This document shows, piece by piece, positions 30,436 to 41,636 of a stretch of 64,000 nucleotides of DNA. Below the pieces are notes generated by a model that had not been told where the DNA came from, searched no databases, and saw nothing but the letters and a program-made list of their open reading frames with translations. The DNA comes from Clitoria ternatea. Its lineage: Eukaryota > Streptophyta > Magnoliopsida > Fabales > Fabaceae. Each line of letters begins with the position of its first letter. Within the stretch, counting starts at the first letter, position 1. The stretch covers positions 148,432,501-148,496,500 of the forward strand of contig CM075670.1 in the NCBI GenBank assembly GCA_037962975.1, in the 5' to 3' direction. A program made the translations under genes and the position numbers.

Positions 30436-33080
30436 TGTAACATCCCCGTTTTAAAATTAAATGTTGAATGAAGAATAAACCATTAAGACTTGATTCCAAC
30501 CAGAAAATAACTGTTAATTGTATTTAACTAAGTAGATTTAAGCCACTAAAATATGAAAATGGTGATGGTCAGGGGATGGAGTGGAGTGCACGTGGCTGCT
30601 GCAGCACACACTCTCCCATCCCACTCTTCTCTTGTTCATGCGCATGTACATATATATATATATATATCGTGAGCCTTTAGTGAGGAACACACTTACTCTT
30701 TCTTCAGACTCTCTCCTCCGTCACTTCATCCTCTACTTCCTCTCTTCGTCTCCATTTTTCTTCTTCTTCCATCTTACTCTTCGCTCCTGGAGATCTTGAT
30801 TCCAGTACTGAAGAACGAACCACACTTCATCCCAGAATCAGGCGCAGAATACGACAAAGCCAAGGAAGACCGGACGAACCAGGAGAAGGACATCGGACCC
30901 AACAACAAGAACGAAAAAGGTTTCTGAGGATTCTTCTAAAGGTAGGGGGCGCTTGCATGTCGAATGCATGGTCTAAGAACGGTACCGGATGAATGCATTG
31001 CTGAATGCGAGTGTGTGTGTGTGCATGTTTTTATAATCATTAGAACTGATGCTGTGCATGTGTGCATGTATTCACAATTACTAAAACTGATGCATGATTT
31101 GAGATTCTGATAGTGATCTTCGTGGCTATGGCGTAGTCTGCTCATGGATGATAATGATGGATCTATTTTGTTGTCACTATGAAAAGTATGTATGTGCATG
31201 TTCTTAATTGGATTGCTCAATGTTGTTAGTTTGATGACCGATTGTAACATGCGCTGGTGTGATTGACTGAATGATGACGAGTAGTGGAGGATATTCGTTC
31301 TTACTTAATGACTACGGTAATGTGTTCATGGCGCGATGATGTGTAATAATGAATGTGTTAGTTGCATGAGTAAGAGTGGGGTGACCCATGGAAGGTCAAG
31401 AACCCCAAGGGAAATGACTTCCAGTTACCAACCCTGGCTAGATCCCAATAGGGCTCGTGGTAGCCGTTGGAGCTAGAGAAGTGAGTCTCGAGACGCCGTG
31501 GGGAGGCCGGTGCCACCTGGTAAGAGCTGAGGGACGAGGGGCCAAAAGAAAAGGGGGCCGTAACTGAGAGTCTTTTCCCGAGTCGGATCCGCAGGCATGC
31601 ATATAGAAATAAGGCTGATTGTGGTGATGTATAAATCTATGTATGTGCAAGTGTATGATTTTGAATGCATGATTATATATTTGGATGTGGAATAAACTCG
31701 GTGAATTATGTGTGTGATGAACATTGTTGAATTGTATGATTTTGGTTACTTGAGAAAGGTTGAGGTATAGCAGGAGCGTGTACTGACGCTGATACCGAGT
31801 CTGTGAGTATCATTTTACATGTAAAAGCTCACCCCTGCAGTGGCCATTTTCAGTGAATGTCTCTCGTGAGGAGGATCAGAGGCAGAGCTGGAATGCTGGG
31901 CGGAGTGCTGATGCATTTCGAAGGTTTAATTAAGGCGTTGTTAGATGAAGCCCGGACTGGTTCATACCGGATGTTAATGTTTTGTGATGAATAGAACTTT
32001 ATGAACAAGTAGAAGTCTGATTTTGCATTGTAAATAGTAATATACGCTTTTATGTATATATATGGATGTATGGTTTTGTGTGTGTGATGCTATGTGCTGC
32101 CTTGTTTTATAAGTGAGCTTTAATAGATACGCAGGGACGGTATGACTTGAGCAGGATATAGCCCAGTCAGAGTAAATTGAGAATTGTTTTAGGAAAACTT
32201 ATGTCGGATACGTTGGGCGGAGTCGTATCCCGCCCGAAGTGTGGGAGCAATTCGCCCAAGCGCGAGGACTCACACTGAAGCGAGTAATTACCAGAGCGAG
32301 ATATCGACCATTATCCTTTCCTATCCGTTGTGATACTAACGCAATCCGGACCCCGGTGTTGAACCCCGGATTTGGGCGTTATGGCTAAGTCCGCCCAGGC
32401 GTTGTCATAATTAGTTGAGCTGGGTGGAACAGGTTCAGATCCCTCCTTTCTCCGCAACCTACTAACGTATGTGTACCCTGTAACTTCTCATTTTTCTGAG
32501 TGAAAGGCGAGTGTGAGGATTTACTTAGTGAACCCTTGTCCATACCCGATGGAGGAAATTACCTTGTAGTTGTGTTAAGGAGGCGTTATGTAGATTTCGT
32601 TTCGGCGGCGTCATACCTCGCCCAAGTAACTAGGACAGCCCGCCCAAGATAAATATACCCCGCCTTGCCAAGTAGGATGATTCTAACTTCGCCTTTCCAC
32701 CAAACGCTATGCGTGTGAATGTATTAACGTATTTCCCTTATCTATTCCTCCTGTTGAGTGACCAGTATTTCTCGAAGGGAAGCCTCAGTGCGAAATTTCT
32801 TCTATCCGCTGCTGTATTACCATACTCCGCCTGGACGGTGTAAGACCCCGTCTAAGCGAATGAACGGTGTAGTGTAATCCGCCCTAGTGTTAGTACGTTA
32901 CGATAAACCCATCGAGCCGGCCCCAGTTTTTAGCTTCCCTGTAGGTTGCTTTATGCGCGTGAATGTTCTTAGTTTTCCCCATTGCCTGCTCCCTTCTACA
33001 TCAAATGTTACGTGACTGTTTTTGTGCAAAATTTTCTCATGTTTGGGGATTTATTAATTGCAAATAATTAGGGTGTTACA
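30436..33080 (+). repeat. 3' LTR of Tekay-type element
   Basis: It is 2645 bp and nearly identical to 23038-25682. Followed by TSD TTCCT at 33081-33085. Confidence 0.95.
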
Positions 33081-33869
33081 TTCCTCATTACAATGCAGAC
33101 ATTTTGTGACACTCTCGTCTGCAAACTCATTTCTGAACAGCATACATCCACCAACACAACACTCTATCTTCACACAACCCAACCCCAAGTTTGCCACTTG
33201 TTTCTTAGCACGGTACAGGTTTGCTGGCATTCTGTGATTACTAGGCATGGTGGAACCCATCAGATTGACCATCCTATCAAAACAACCTCCAGAAAGATTA
33301 TAATCTGCCTTTAGGCTTAAAGCAGCTAGGGAGGCAGACAACTCAGTGTGACTGTTGCACCCGTCCCACAATGGAGTCTGAGCCGCTGCCAACAAATCAT
33401 AAAATCTCTTCACCTCCGGATTAGGATCCTCCTCTACATTGTCAGAGTCTCCATGACCTGCTTGGTCATTATGTTCCAGCATACGCCCGGTGGAGGGTCC
33501 AACATGATCCATCACCATTTGTTCTATGTTGTTGTACGTATCCCTGTTTCCTCCAACCTCGTAGTAAGACTGTTGCACGGTTACGTCTGATGGTCTAAGC
33601 GGTAACTGCTCACCATGGTTGTACCAGCAGTGGTATGTTTCCATGAACCCTTTCTCAGTTAGGTGGCACATGACATCATCCGCGTATTCAAAACTCATGC
33701 ATTTGCACCTTGAGCACGGGCAACGAATCTTCTGAGTCACTTCAAATCCAGGCGTGTTTGCCGTAGCGAACGGAATGAACTCCAATAGCCCCATCATAAA
33801 GTCCTCAGTCACTCGCCGATTGCCATCTAGTCGGTTGTACATCCATCGCCGATTTGCCGGTACCTCCAT
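33081..33869 (-). CDS. CACTA B transposase, first coding exon (Transpos_assoc domain)
   Basis: The N-terminal part of the tnp2 transposase, from the ATG at 33869 (MEVPANRRWMYNRL). The transposase-associated domain is recognisable from RRWMYNR, IRCPCSRCKC (zinc-binding Cys cluster) and HLTEKGFMETYHCWYNHGE. An acidic linker follows, then a second Cys cluster ending CLHCNEE at the Tekay border. The frame continues at 23037 with RYKTVKRRGK, as usual for this family. The insertion therefore splits the protein right after its zinc-binding motif; the piece at 33081 now runs into LTR sequence. Confidence 0.85.
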
Positions 33870-33990
33870 TTACAATATCTAACAAGCACGATTTCTGTTA
33901 CTTTAAATTATTGTAATTTTATTTCACTAACGGTTGTGAATCACTCTCTATCTCTTTGATGTTGCAAATAGGTGTGGCCCTATCCCATTC

Positions 33991-34255
33991 GGGATGAATA
34001 TGCAACCATCTGTAACCCATCGATGTTGTATGTGGTCTATCTTGTGTCGTTGATGTTCATATGAAATTTCGGCAGCATTTCGCATTAGTCCCCGAGTACA
34101 CAGAGATACGTACGGTATGAAACACCACACGCAGACATGCACCCTGGGGACAATACGAAACACCATAACCGAAATTTCATATGAACATTCAACGTCTTAA
34201 GATAGACTATATACAACATTGATGGGTTACGCCCTACTGGTTACAAATTCATACC
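33991..34255. repeat. Imperfect inverted repeat, arms about 82-87 bp
   Basis: Arm 33991-34072 pairs with 34169-34255. The inner 19 bases (TGTTCATATGAAATTTCGG with its complement) are perfect, and the outer part has scattered mismatches and small indels. The loop is about 96 bp. Could be a MITE-like insertion or a hairpin in the transposase leader. Confidence 0.8.
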
Positions 34256-34567
34256 AAACTGTCCAACTGGGACAATTCAAGATCCAACACAACACGGTAC
34301 ATTTGCCGGTTGTTTTGAAACTTGAACGGGAATCTAATGGGTACACACACGACTAAAAGCTACATTATTAAACCAAACGTTTCATTTTTTAAGTTTCCTA
34401 AGAAAGGGAGCCTGTCAAAATTTTGGCAAAGTCTCCCCTGTAAACTGGACATTTCCCAAATTTATGAACGACCTGTTACATACAGAAAACTTTCCAGAAA
34501 TGATAAATATACATACCATACGTATTGTATATGATATTCAGAGTTATGAACACAATCGAGAGACAAG

Positions 34568-34855
34568 GTTATCAGTACATAAAACCAAAGCCTAATGAGC
34601 TCTGCTCTCCACTAACAAACAACATTACACATGCATAAAGAATCATGTTATCAGCACACAAAACCAATGCCTAATGAGCTCTGCTCTCCACTAACACACA
34701 ACATTACACATGCATAAACAATCATGTTATCAGCACACAAAACCAATGCCTAATGAGCTCTGCTCTCCACTAACAAACAACATTACACATGCATAAAACT
34801 CATTATAAACACATCAAAACCAGTTCCTAATCTCTCTACTAACAAACAACAATTG
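34568..34855. repeat. Tandem repeat, 79-bp unit, about 3.7 copies
   Basis: The CCTAATGAGCTCTGCTCTCC core starts at 34591, 34670 and 34749 (steps of 79), with a shorter, diverged copy at 34826. Confidence 0.92.
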
Positions 34856-35794
34856 ACATGCATACATATATCGAGAAAGTCAGCGTTAGGGGATTACCTA
34901 GCGAAAAAAGTCGGTGATGAATACGGAGCTGAAGAGAGACGATCAGAGACCACGCGTGATCTGTGTTACTCTGTATGACAAACCAAGAAGTCGTTAGAAA
35001 GTTACAAGTACCAAGGAAAGTAAACAAAGAGAGAGACGCAAAGCAAATAATAGATTACACAGCCACGACTTCTTAGTGATCTAGACACTTGGGATCCACG
35101 TGAGAATGAGTCCATGAGAGGGGCAACAGAGACTACATTTGCATTATTAAACATTCTAAACGTTATTTACTCTAAAACAGTTTATAGCTTTATAAATAAA
35201 TCGACTGGGAGATGTGATAACTATCAGTTAAGAGCCTCATATACAAGCATTTACTCTAAAACAGTTTATAGCATTCACTCTATGCAGTTAAATAACATAT
35301 GATGCACATCAGGCAAAGTAGCAGGCACGTGACGTTTCAGTTTGCTAAGTTTTAAATGTCCAAAGAGAGCAGACTAGCCGCAGAGTTTGGTTACAGTTTC
35401 CCAATCAGAGATCCATGGATCACATCCATATACCCAATTCCAAGTCCCCATTTACTTAGCAAAAATAACTTCATAATGAAAAGGAACTTAAGCAACTTCT
35501 ATTATCGACTTACACTGGAATTCGACTCATGTTTTGCTTGATTTACCATTCAAACTCCGCTGGCAGCCATTGAATAGTGTTTGAAATGAGAAAGTGTATT
35601 GGAAAAAGTGTATTTGATTCAAGATTAAGACATAAATGGAGAGCATATGAATATTGATCTCATGCAAAGAACCAAACCTTCGGATCCAGGTACTGGAGTT
35701 TTATTTTTATATCAACTCAACGATGACTCTGCTAAGGGGTTAGTAAATCAGAATTCTAGGAATAATTTTTCCTGAGTCACAAGGAGCAATAGAT

Positions 35795-36900
35795 AGGGAT
35801 ACTGCTATAAATTTAGATTAATTAATCATAAAATTCTAATGTGGAACTGTAAAGGGGCTGTTGGAGGGGCTTTTCTTAGAAACTGTCAACAGTTTTTCAA
35901 TATGCATAAGCCTAATATCCTAATATTAGTTGAAACTAGATGTGATCCTGCAAGGGTCCAAGGTAATCTGGATAAGATGATGGGTTTTAATTTCAACTTC
36001 TTCTCTGAAACCAGAGGTTATGCTGGGGGTATAATTCTTGCCTGGAGGGATGCGGGTTTAAAAATTGATCTTGTTTTATCTAAACTTCAATTCATTCATG
36101 TGAAAGTTTCTTTTGCTTTGGGAAGAGATTGGTTTTCAACTGTTGTGTATGCAAGTTCTATAGATGCTTTCAAAACTAAATTATGGGATGATATGTATGA
36201 TCTAGCTAAAGTTAATAAGGAAGATTGGTTTGTCATTTAGGACTTTAATGAGATCAGTTCCCAACCTGAACAACAAGGAGGTGCCCCTGTTAATCAAAGA
36301 AAATGTGGCAATTTTTCAATTGGTGGAATAGAAGTGAACTTGTAGATCTTGGCTTTATTGGCTCTAGACTTACATTGAAATGACCTATATATAGAAGTGG
36401 AGACAGAATTTTCCAAAGGCTTGACAAAGCCTTTGGTAACAGTTCTTGGAGGGTTAGATTCCCTAAATCTATAATTAAGATTCTGCCATGACTTTCTTTT
36501 TCTGACTATAATCCCATTTTAGCTCAGCTTTGGCCAAATTCTAGGGCTAATAGGGGTAAGGTTTTTAGATTTTATAATGCTTGACTCACTAATCCTAATA
36601 TTGATAATGTGTTTAAACAAAATTGGTATCAGAATATATCTTTGCCTTTAAATTTTGCAGCAAAGCTTGAAGGTATGGGAGAAAGAGGCTTTTGGTTAGA
36701 TAGGTAAGAAAAAAAGATTGACGGCTAGAATTGGTGGAGTCTAGAGGAAATTAGAATACGGGAAGTTTACTAATCCTTTTCTTTTAAAGCTGGAAAAATC
36801 ACTACAATGAGAATTAGATCTTGTTTTATATCAAGAAAAGTTAAGTTGACATAAAAAGTCTAGGGAACTATGGGGCCTAAATGTCCTTAATCATGTAGGA
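35795..36900 (+). pseudogene. LINE (L1-type) endonuclease-region remnant
   Basis: 35839-36240 reads 133 residues of the apurinic endonuclease/exonuclease domain of L1-type ORF2 (MWNCKGAVGG start, NILILVETR, ETRGYAGGIILAW). A stop stands where DFNEI would begin. Further matches continue with stops and shifts to about 36850 (DLGFIGSRLTL, GDRIFQRLDKAFGN, SDYNPILAQLW). No RT domain remains. The plus-strand remnant lies inside CACTA B. Confidence 0.8.
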
Positions 36901-37179
36901 TAATGTTGTGGTAAAAAAACACTACAACATTGTGATATTTAAGGCCTTTCTCCGTTACCCAAATTACAGCATATGTGATAAATACTATGACCCCAAAACT
37001 ATAGGATCAATTGGCAAACTCTAGTCAATGTACAAGATGCTCTATAGATTTATATTGTAATGGGGCCTAAAATATTTGACACTAAAGCAATCAGGCTAAC
37101 ACATGTGAATTTTTAATAAAGAATGCTTTTGAAAGTGAGACCAACCATATACATAACTAGAAAGCATAAAAGCCTCCCT

Positions 37180-37350
37180 AGGGATACTGCTATAAATTTA
37201 GATTAATTAATCATAAAATTCTAATGTAAGGGGCTGTTGGAGGGGCTTTTCTTAGAAACTGCCAACAGTTTTTCAATATGCATAAGCCTAATATCCTAAT
37301 ATTAGTTGAAACTAGATGTGATCCTGCAAGGGTCCAAGGTAATCTGGATA
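37180..37350 (+). repeat. Second copy of the LINE 5' segment
   Basis: 171 bp repeat 35795-35974 with a 9-bp deletion after the ATG (AATGTAAGGGGC against AATGTGGAACTGTAAAGGGGC) and few substitutions. This is a local duplication or a second truncated copy. Confidence 0.88.
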
Positions 37351-37564
37351 ATTGAAATATCTAACATGATTTATACATTTCTTAAGGACTAGGCAGTGAA
37401 AACTGATAGATTGTAATGATCTAATCTATATTCTGTACTCACTTTACTGGTATAATTATGAGCAGGGTCGGTTAAAATTTGAATGCAGAGAAGAGGTTGA
37501 ATGTTTGGTGGTTTAGTTAATAAATGATATTTGATGAGGATGAGCTTTTCTTTTATGATTGCAG

Positions 37565-38021
37565 TGTGTCTGTCAAAAATTATCCACAAAACCGGATGCT
37601 GGGCTGGCGTAAAATTGTGGATGGAAAGGTATCTTATGGATTTGTGTTTTATTATTAAACCTCTGTTTAGCTTAGCGCACGTGATTGTAAGTTATACCCA
37701 CTTTAATTCCTGAAATTTTAACTACTTACTTCTTAACTTTTAAGTAACTTTAATCAATTCTATTTTAATATATCAAGGGTTAATTTGAAGTTTTAAAAAT
37801 TTAGGGACTAAAACACATGATTTATACAATTCTTAAGGACTAGGTTGAGATGTTATTCAAGCTGTTTTCGGTTACTAAACTTGGTATGTGTGAAGAAAAT
37901 AAGGTAATTGGATTTTCGTTCATCTTCATAGATTGGACCATATGTCTGGAAAACATACAAGGAAGTTTATGATGAAGTTATGCATATTACTTCTGCTTTA
38001 CGAGCATCTGGTGCAGAACCT
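37565..38021 (+). pseudogene. Long-chain acyl-CoA synthetase (LACS) fragment: two exons with intron, captured
   Basis: Exon 37565-37628 follows TTGCAG and precedes GTATCT. It reads VSVKNYPQNRMLGWRKIVDG(K). Exon 37932-38021 follows TTCATAG and precedes GTAAGT; it reads IGPYVWKTYKEVYDEVMHIT then SALRASGAEP. The two join in frame with no stop. These are the residues near the start of plant LACS/acyl-activating enzymes, before the nucleotide-binding domain; no catalytic motif is included. Full LACS enzymes (about 660 residues) activate long fatty acids with CoA. Only about 50 residues are here, inside CACTA B and antisense to its transposase, so this is captured, non-functional cargo. Confidence 0.7.
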
Positions 38022-38101
38022 GTAAGTGCTTGCAACCATATACATAACTAGAAAGCATAAAAGCCTCCCTAGGGATAGGTGGCGCTTTTAGGGGGGGGTA
38101 T

Positions 38102-38420
38102 TGATAGATTCAAGAAGGTATACAGCAGAAAGAAAAGAGGGAAATCAGGAAATTAGTGAGTAACTAACTAATTTATGTTAGTTATGACAGCTGGCTTAAT
38201 AATTGTATAAGTAGGAGCACAAGTCAGTGTTAGGAGGGGGGAGAACAATCTGAAACAGAAGTAGGGCTTGGGGAGAGTGAGGTCTCTCAAATTACCTCTG
38301 GTTACTAATCTTGTAATCTGACCTTCGATTCCTAATCTCTACCATATTGGTACTGCATTAGGGATTAGGTCCAGCAATAAAGATCATCATTACTATTCAG
38401 TTTATCAGTTGTTTCTATCA
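38102..38420 (+). repeat. Probable Ty1/copia LTR (319 bp)
   Basis: The ends TGATAGA and TCTATCA form an inverted pair. A G8 polypurine run sits just left (38091-38098). TATAAGTAGG at about 38205 and AATAAAG at about 38377 are in the order expected for a plus-oriented LTR. No matching TSD was found. The adjacent copia pol remnant is on the opposite strand, so the pairing is unclear. Confidence 0.55.
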
Positions 38421-38569
38421 AGTGGTTACCAGTTTATATACTGGTAACTAGAGACTAAGAGAAACTTAACAAAATTTAGAAGGTTCTGTTTACAACAGAA
38501 AATGACCAAAACAAACTAATTCCAATTGAAACTGATAGTTCAACATAGCAGTGTACACTACCATTCCCC

Positions 38570-39770
38570 TTTGAATTCCAACTGGATTGGTGTGTGAGGT
38601 ATGAGGCTCTGAACTGATCTGCTACATGCAACTTGTCTCTGAGGACTGTAAAATTGGCAGTACAAAGAGGCTTAGTGAGGATGCCAGCATATTGGTCCTG
38701 TGCGGGAACATGACACTCAATTTATTTTCTTGCTATCTTTTCTCTGACAAAGCAGATGTCCAACTCTGTGTGCTTTGTCATTGCATAAAGACTGAATTTT
38801 GAGCAGTAGAGATAACACTCATTGTCACAATAGATTTTTAGTGTCTGAACAAAGATTTGAAGTTCTCTTAGGGGAGACTGACGCCATACAACCTCAGCTG
38901 CTGTATTTGCAAGGCTGCTGTACTCAACTTCAGTACTGTACCTTGCCACTAGTTATTGCTTGTGTGACCACCAAGAAGTTGGATTAGAATCCAAAAACAG
39001 AGAGGATCCTGATGTAGATTTGAAACCCAATCAGCATTGTAAAAGGCTACAAGACTGAGGGATGCTGCTAAGAGCTGGTTTTAGATGCAAGCCATGAGAA
39101 AAAGTACCACTAACATAGTGCAGAATGCACTTCACAGCCTTCCAATGTTCCTCAAGTGGCTGAGATCTGAATTGATGCACTTTATTAACAGCAAAGTTGA
39201 TATCCAATTGGGTTATGATTGCATACTACAGGGCACCAACAATGGACCTATAGATAAGAAGGGTTGTCAAAGTAATCAACTCCTTGCTTGCTTAGCTTTC
39301 TGCTGCTCACCCTAGGAATAGGAAGGCTCTTTACACCAATCATTTTGGCCGTTGATAGCAAATCAGAGACGTTCTTTGCTTGAGAAAGTAATTAGGAACC
39401 ATCTTTGAGATGCTTGATTTCTATGCCAAGGAGATAATCAAGCGTGCCAAGATGTTTTAAGGCCAAAGCAGCGTCCAACCATCCATGATTCTATTAACAG
39501 CAGTGGGAGAATTTCCAGTGATATGATGTCATCAACATAGACTAGAACATAGATGCATGAGTTGGAGAGTGAAGGATAAAGAGTGAGCGATCACATCTGC
39601 TTCTAATGAAGCTGAATGAGAGAAGAGCATCCCCATGTTTCTCAAACCAGGCCATAGGAGTCTGTTTTTTAAGGCAATAAAGTGGCCTTATGAAGCTTGC
39701 ATACCAGGAATTTATCGGGAGACTCAAATCCTAGTGGTTGAACCATGTATACATCTTAACTAAGGTACTA
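38570..39770 (-). pseudogene. Ty1/copia pol remnant (RT and RNase H)
   Basis: Minus-strand scraps. RT at about 39540-39730 (PLYCLKKQTPMAWFEKHGDA, as in ALYGLKQxPRAWFxK). RNase H end at 38722-38949 (STEVEYSSLANTAAEVVW and TKHTELDICFVREKIARK). Between and after them the frame is broken by many stops. Inside CACTA B. Confidence 0.82.
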
Positions 39771-40894
39771 AATATAGGTTTTGTCCTTCCTAATAGTGTT
39801 TTTATCTTTTAAGCCTGGTATGGAACCTTATCCGTCAGGGACAGTTCTTAACAAGTACTTATACTATGTAGCATGTAGCTATGGTTTTCACTGATGTCTA
39901 GTTTATGGTGTTTGAGCTCTATAAATCCAATGCATGCTAAAAAGCATCAGATCTAAACACACTTGCGAGCGGGGTTCAACTAGTTAGCCACTTCAACGGG
40001 TAAATGGGAACAATGAATGCAGCTGCATTAACTTGTGTTGATCATCTATAAAATTAAAACAAACTAATGAATAACAACTTGCTTATGTCCTTTGTAGGAC
40101 ACTAGTCTCACCTGTTAGACCCGAATTTAGATCATCTCGTAACAAAGTTCTAATAGGATCTACCATTATTGACTTATGGTTCACTAAATCAATCTGATGT
40201 CTTTTTCTCATACTATGATACTCTATATTCACTGTCAACATTAGCAGATCCTAATCTGTTACACCCAAATATAGATGGACATAAAATGATATGCATGCCT
40301 GAAACTCGAAACAAATGCATAAGAAACTTATCAATAAAATGTGATTAAAGCTTTGAGAATGATATCGCTTCATTCTAACCCATTAACAGCCAGTGAATTT
40401 TTAAATAAAGACAGAGCTTAGCCTTTCAGGCAGTTCTTAGCTGTCCAGACTCTATTGGCTAACAAGGCAGGGATATTGCTGCAGTTACAATATTCATGTA
40501 TAACATATTACTGCTGCATAGGCATACTTATATTATATTATGGTTGATCTCTTGCCTAATTCTATGATGTTTGGAAATGGTGCAATATCAAGGTTTGCTT
40601 TTTGCAATGAAGTTGGGATTCATGGAGAAATTGGCAAAGAGTGACTAGTTACTTACTTGTTACCGAGACTGCGGAGAAAATGGAGAAGGCGAGAGAGCAA
40701 TGGCGAACGTGAGAAACGGAGAAAGAAGGGCGAGACTGCGCCGCCGCCACAGCAACGAACGGAAGGAGGGAGACCGGTCGACTTCCGTCGGAGAAAGGGA
40801 GGGGTGATCGGAGGGGTGAACGGAAACAGAGGAGAGGATTTGGGATTGTGAGTTAGGGCAAATTATCAGGGGAGAAGGCGGGCTCGGGTATTAT
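39771..40894. other. Non-coding interior of CACTA B
   Basis: No recognisable gene. The last 250 bases are purine-rich (GGAGAAAGAAGG-like) and resemble 42720-42980 near the other CACTA right end, so this is element sequence. A 64-codon ORF at 40657-40851 is Arg-rich low complexity and probably not real. Confidence 0.5.
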
Positions 40895-41633
40895 TAGAAT
40901 TTAGCGACGGTATTAGACCGTCGCTATCAACGTCACTTGAATAAAAAGTTTACGACGGCAAAACACTTCCGTCACTAGGCTCTTCCTATTAGCGACGGAT
41001 AAACAAATCCGTCACTACTCTTGAAATATTACCGACGACGTTTGGATACGGTCGCTAAATTCCCAAGTTTAAACTAAACTAACGAAGGGAAGGTCAAAGA
41101 CAGTAGTGACGGCAAAATACCTCCGTCACTAATTTCCAGAACACTAGCGACGGCTAGAATCTCCGTCACTACCCAAAACAGTAGCGATGGTATTGACCGT
41201 CGCTGTCTTTAAGTGCAACAAAAACACTTGGAGGGAATCCCAAAAAATGAAATGTTAGCGACGTCATAAACACCCGTCGCTACTCTGTGCTCATAGCGAC
41301 GTCGTTGAGGACGTCACTGAAGCATTAGAGGTTATAGCGACCGTACAGTTACCGTCGCTACCGTTTGGCGCCATAACTACATTGGCGGGAAACCAAATAT
41401 TTGGAGGGAAATAACTATAGCGACCGGGTCAGCGACGACGTGTGATATTGTGACGGAGGTAGCGACGGCCCCTTACCTATTTTAGCGACGGTAAGATATC
41501 GGTCGCAGATGTGGTCACTATGTTTCGTATTCCAGGTCGCTTTCACTTTGTGGTCGCTAACACGGTCGCTAATTAGCGACGGCATGCGGTGGTCGCTAAT
41601 TGGTTGTAGCTATTAGCCATTTTTCTAGTAGTG
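40895..41633. repeat. CACTA B right subterminal repeats and terminus
   Basis: Over twenty AGCGACGG/CCGTCGCT-type words in both orientations, ending CCATTTTTCTAGTAGTG at 41633. TSD AAT follows. Confidence 0.92.
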
Positions 41634-41636
41634 AAT

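Larger units (their letters stand above)
23038..33080 (+). mobile_element. Tekay-type Ty3/gypsy chromovirus, structurally intact
   Basis: A 10,043-bp element with two LTRs of exactly 2645 bp (TGTAACATCCCCG to GGGTGTTACA), an iMet-tRNA primer site, one uninterrupted gag-pol ORF and a polypurine tract. The TSD is TTCCT. By eye I noticed five differences between the LTRs (for example TCATGAGC/TCGTGAGC near 23269 and TTATTTTT/TCATTTTT near 25090), so it is a very recent insertion and may still be able to move. It sits in the coding exon of the CACTA B transposase. Confidence 0.95.
33870..35790. promoter_or_regulatory. Region upstream of CACTA B transposase: hairpin, palindrome, 79-bp repeats
   Basis: No credible ORF. 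It holds a long inverted repeat (33991-34072 with 34169-34255), a GGGAGnCT-type palindrome (34403-34438) also present in the transposase introns, and a tandem array of a 79-bp unit (34568-34855). A TTTACTCTAAAACAGTTTATAGC direct repeat lies near 35167 and 35249. This should contain promoter and 5' UTR of the minus-strand transposase; no single TATA box could be chosen. Confidence 0.5.
17308..41633 (-). mobile_element. CACTA (En/Spm) DNA transposon B, with nested insertions
   Basis: The left end CACCACTAAAAAAAC (17308) and the complement of the right end, CACTACTAGAAAAATGG (41633), form the terminal inverted repeat CACYACTARAAAAA. A 3-bp TSD AAT lies at 17305-17307 and 41634-41636. Subterminal arrays of AGCGACGG/CCGTCGCT occupy about 17330-17825 and 40895-41633. 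The transposase gene is on the minus strand, from about 33869 to 18173. Nested inside are a Tekay-type retrotransposon (23038-33080) and, to the right of the transposase, LINE, LACS-exon and copia remnants. Without Tekay the element is about 14.3 kb. The exons I could follow contain no stop, so it may have been autonomous until Tekay inserted. Confidence 0.9.
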
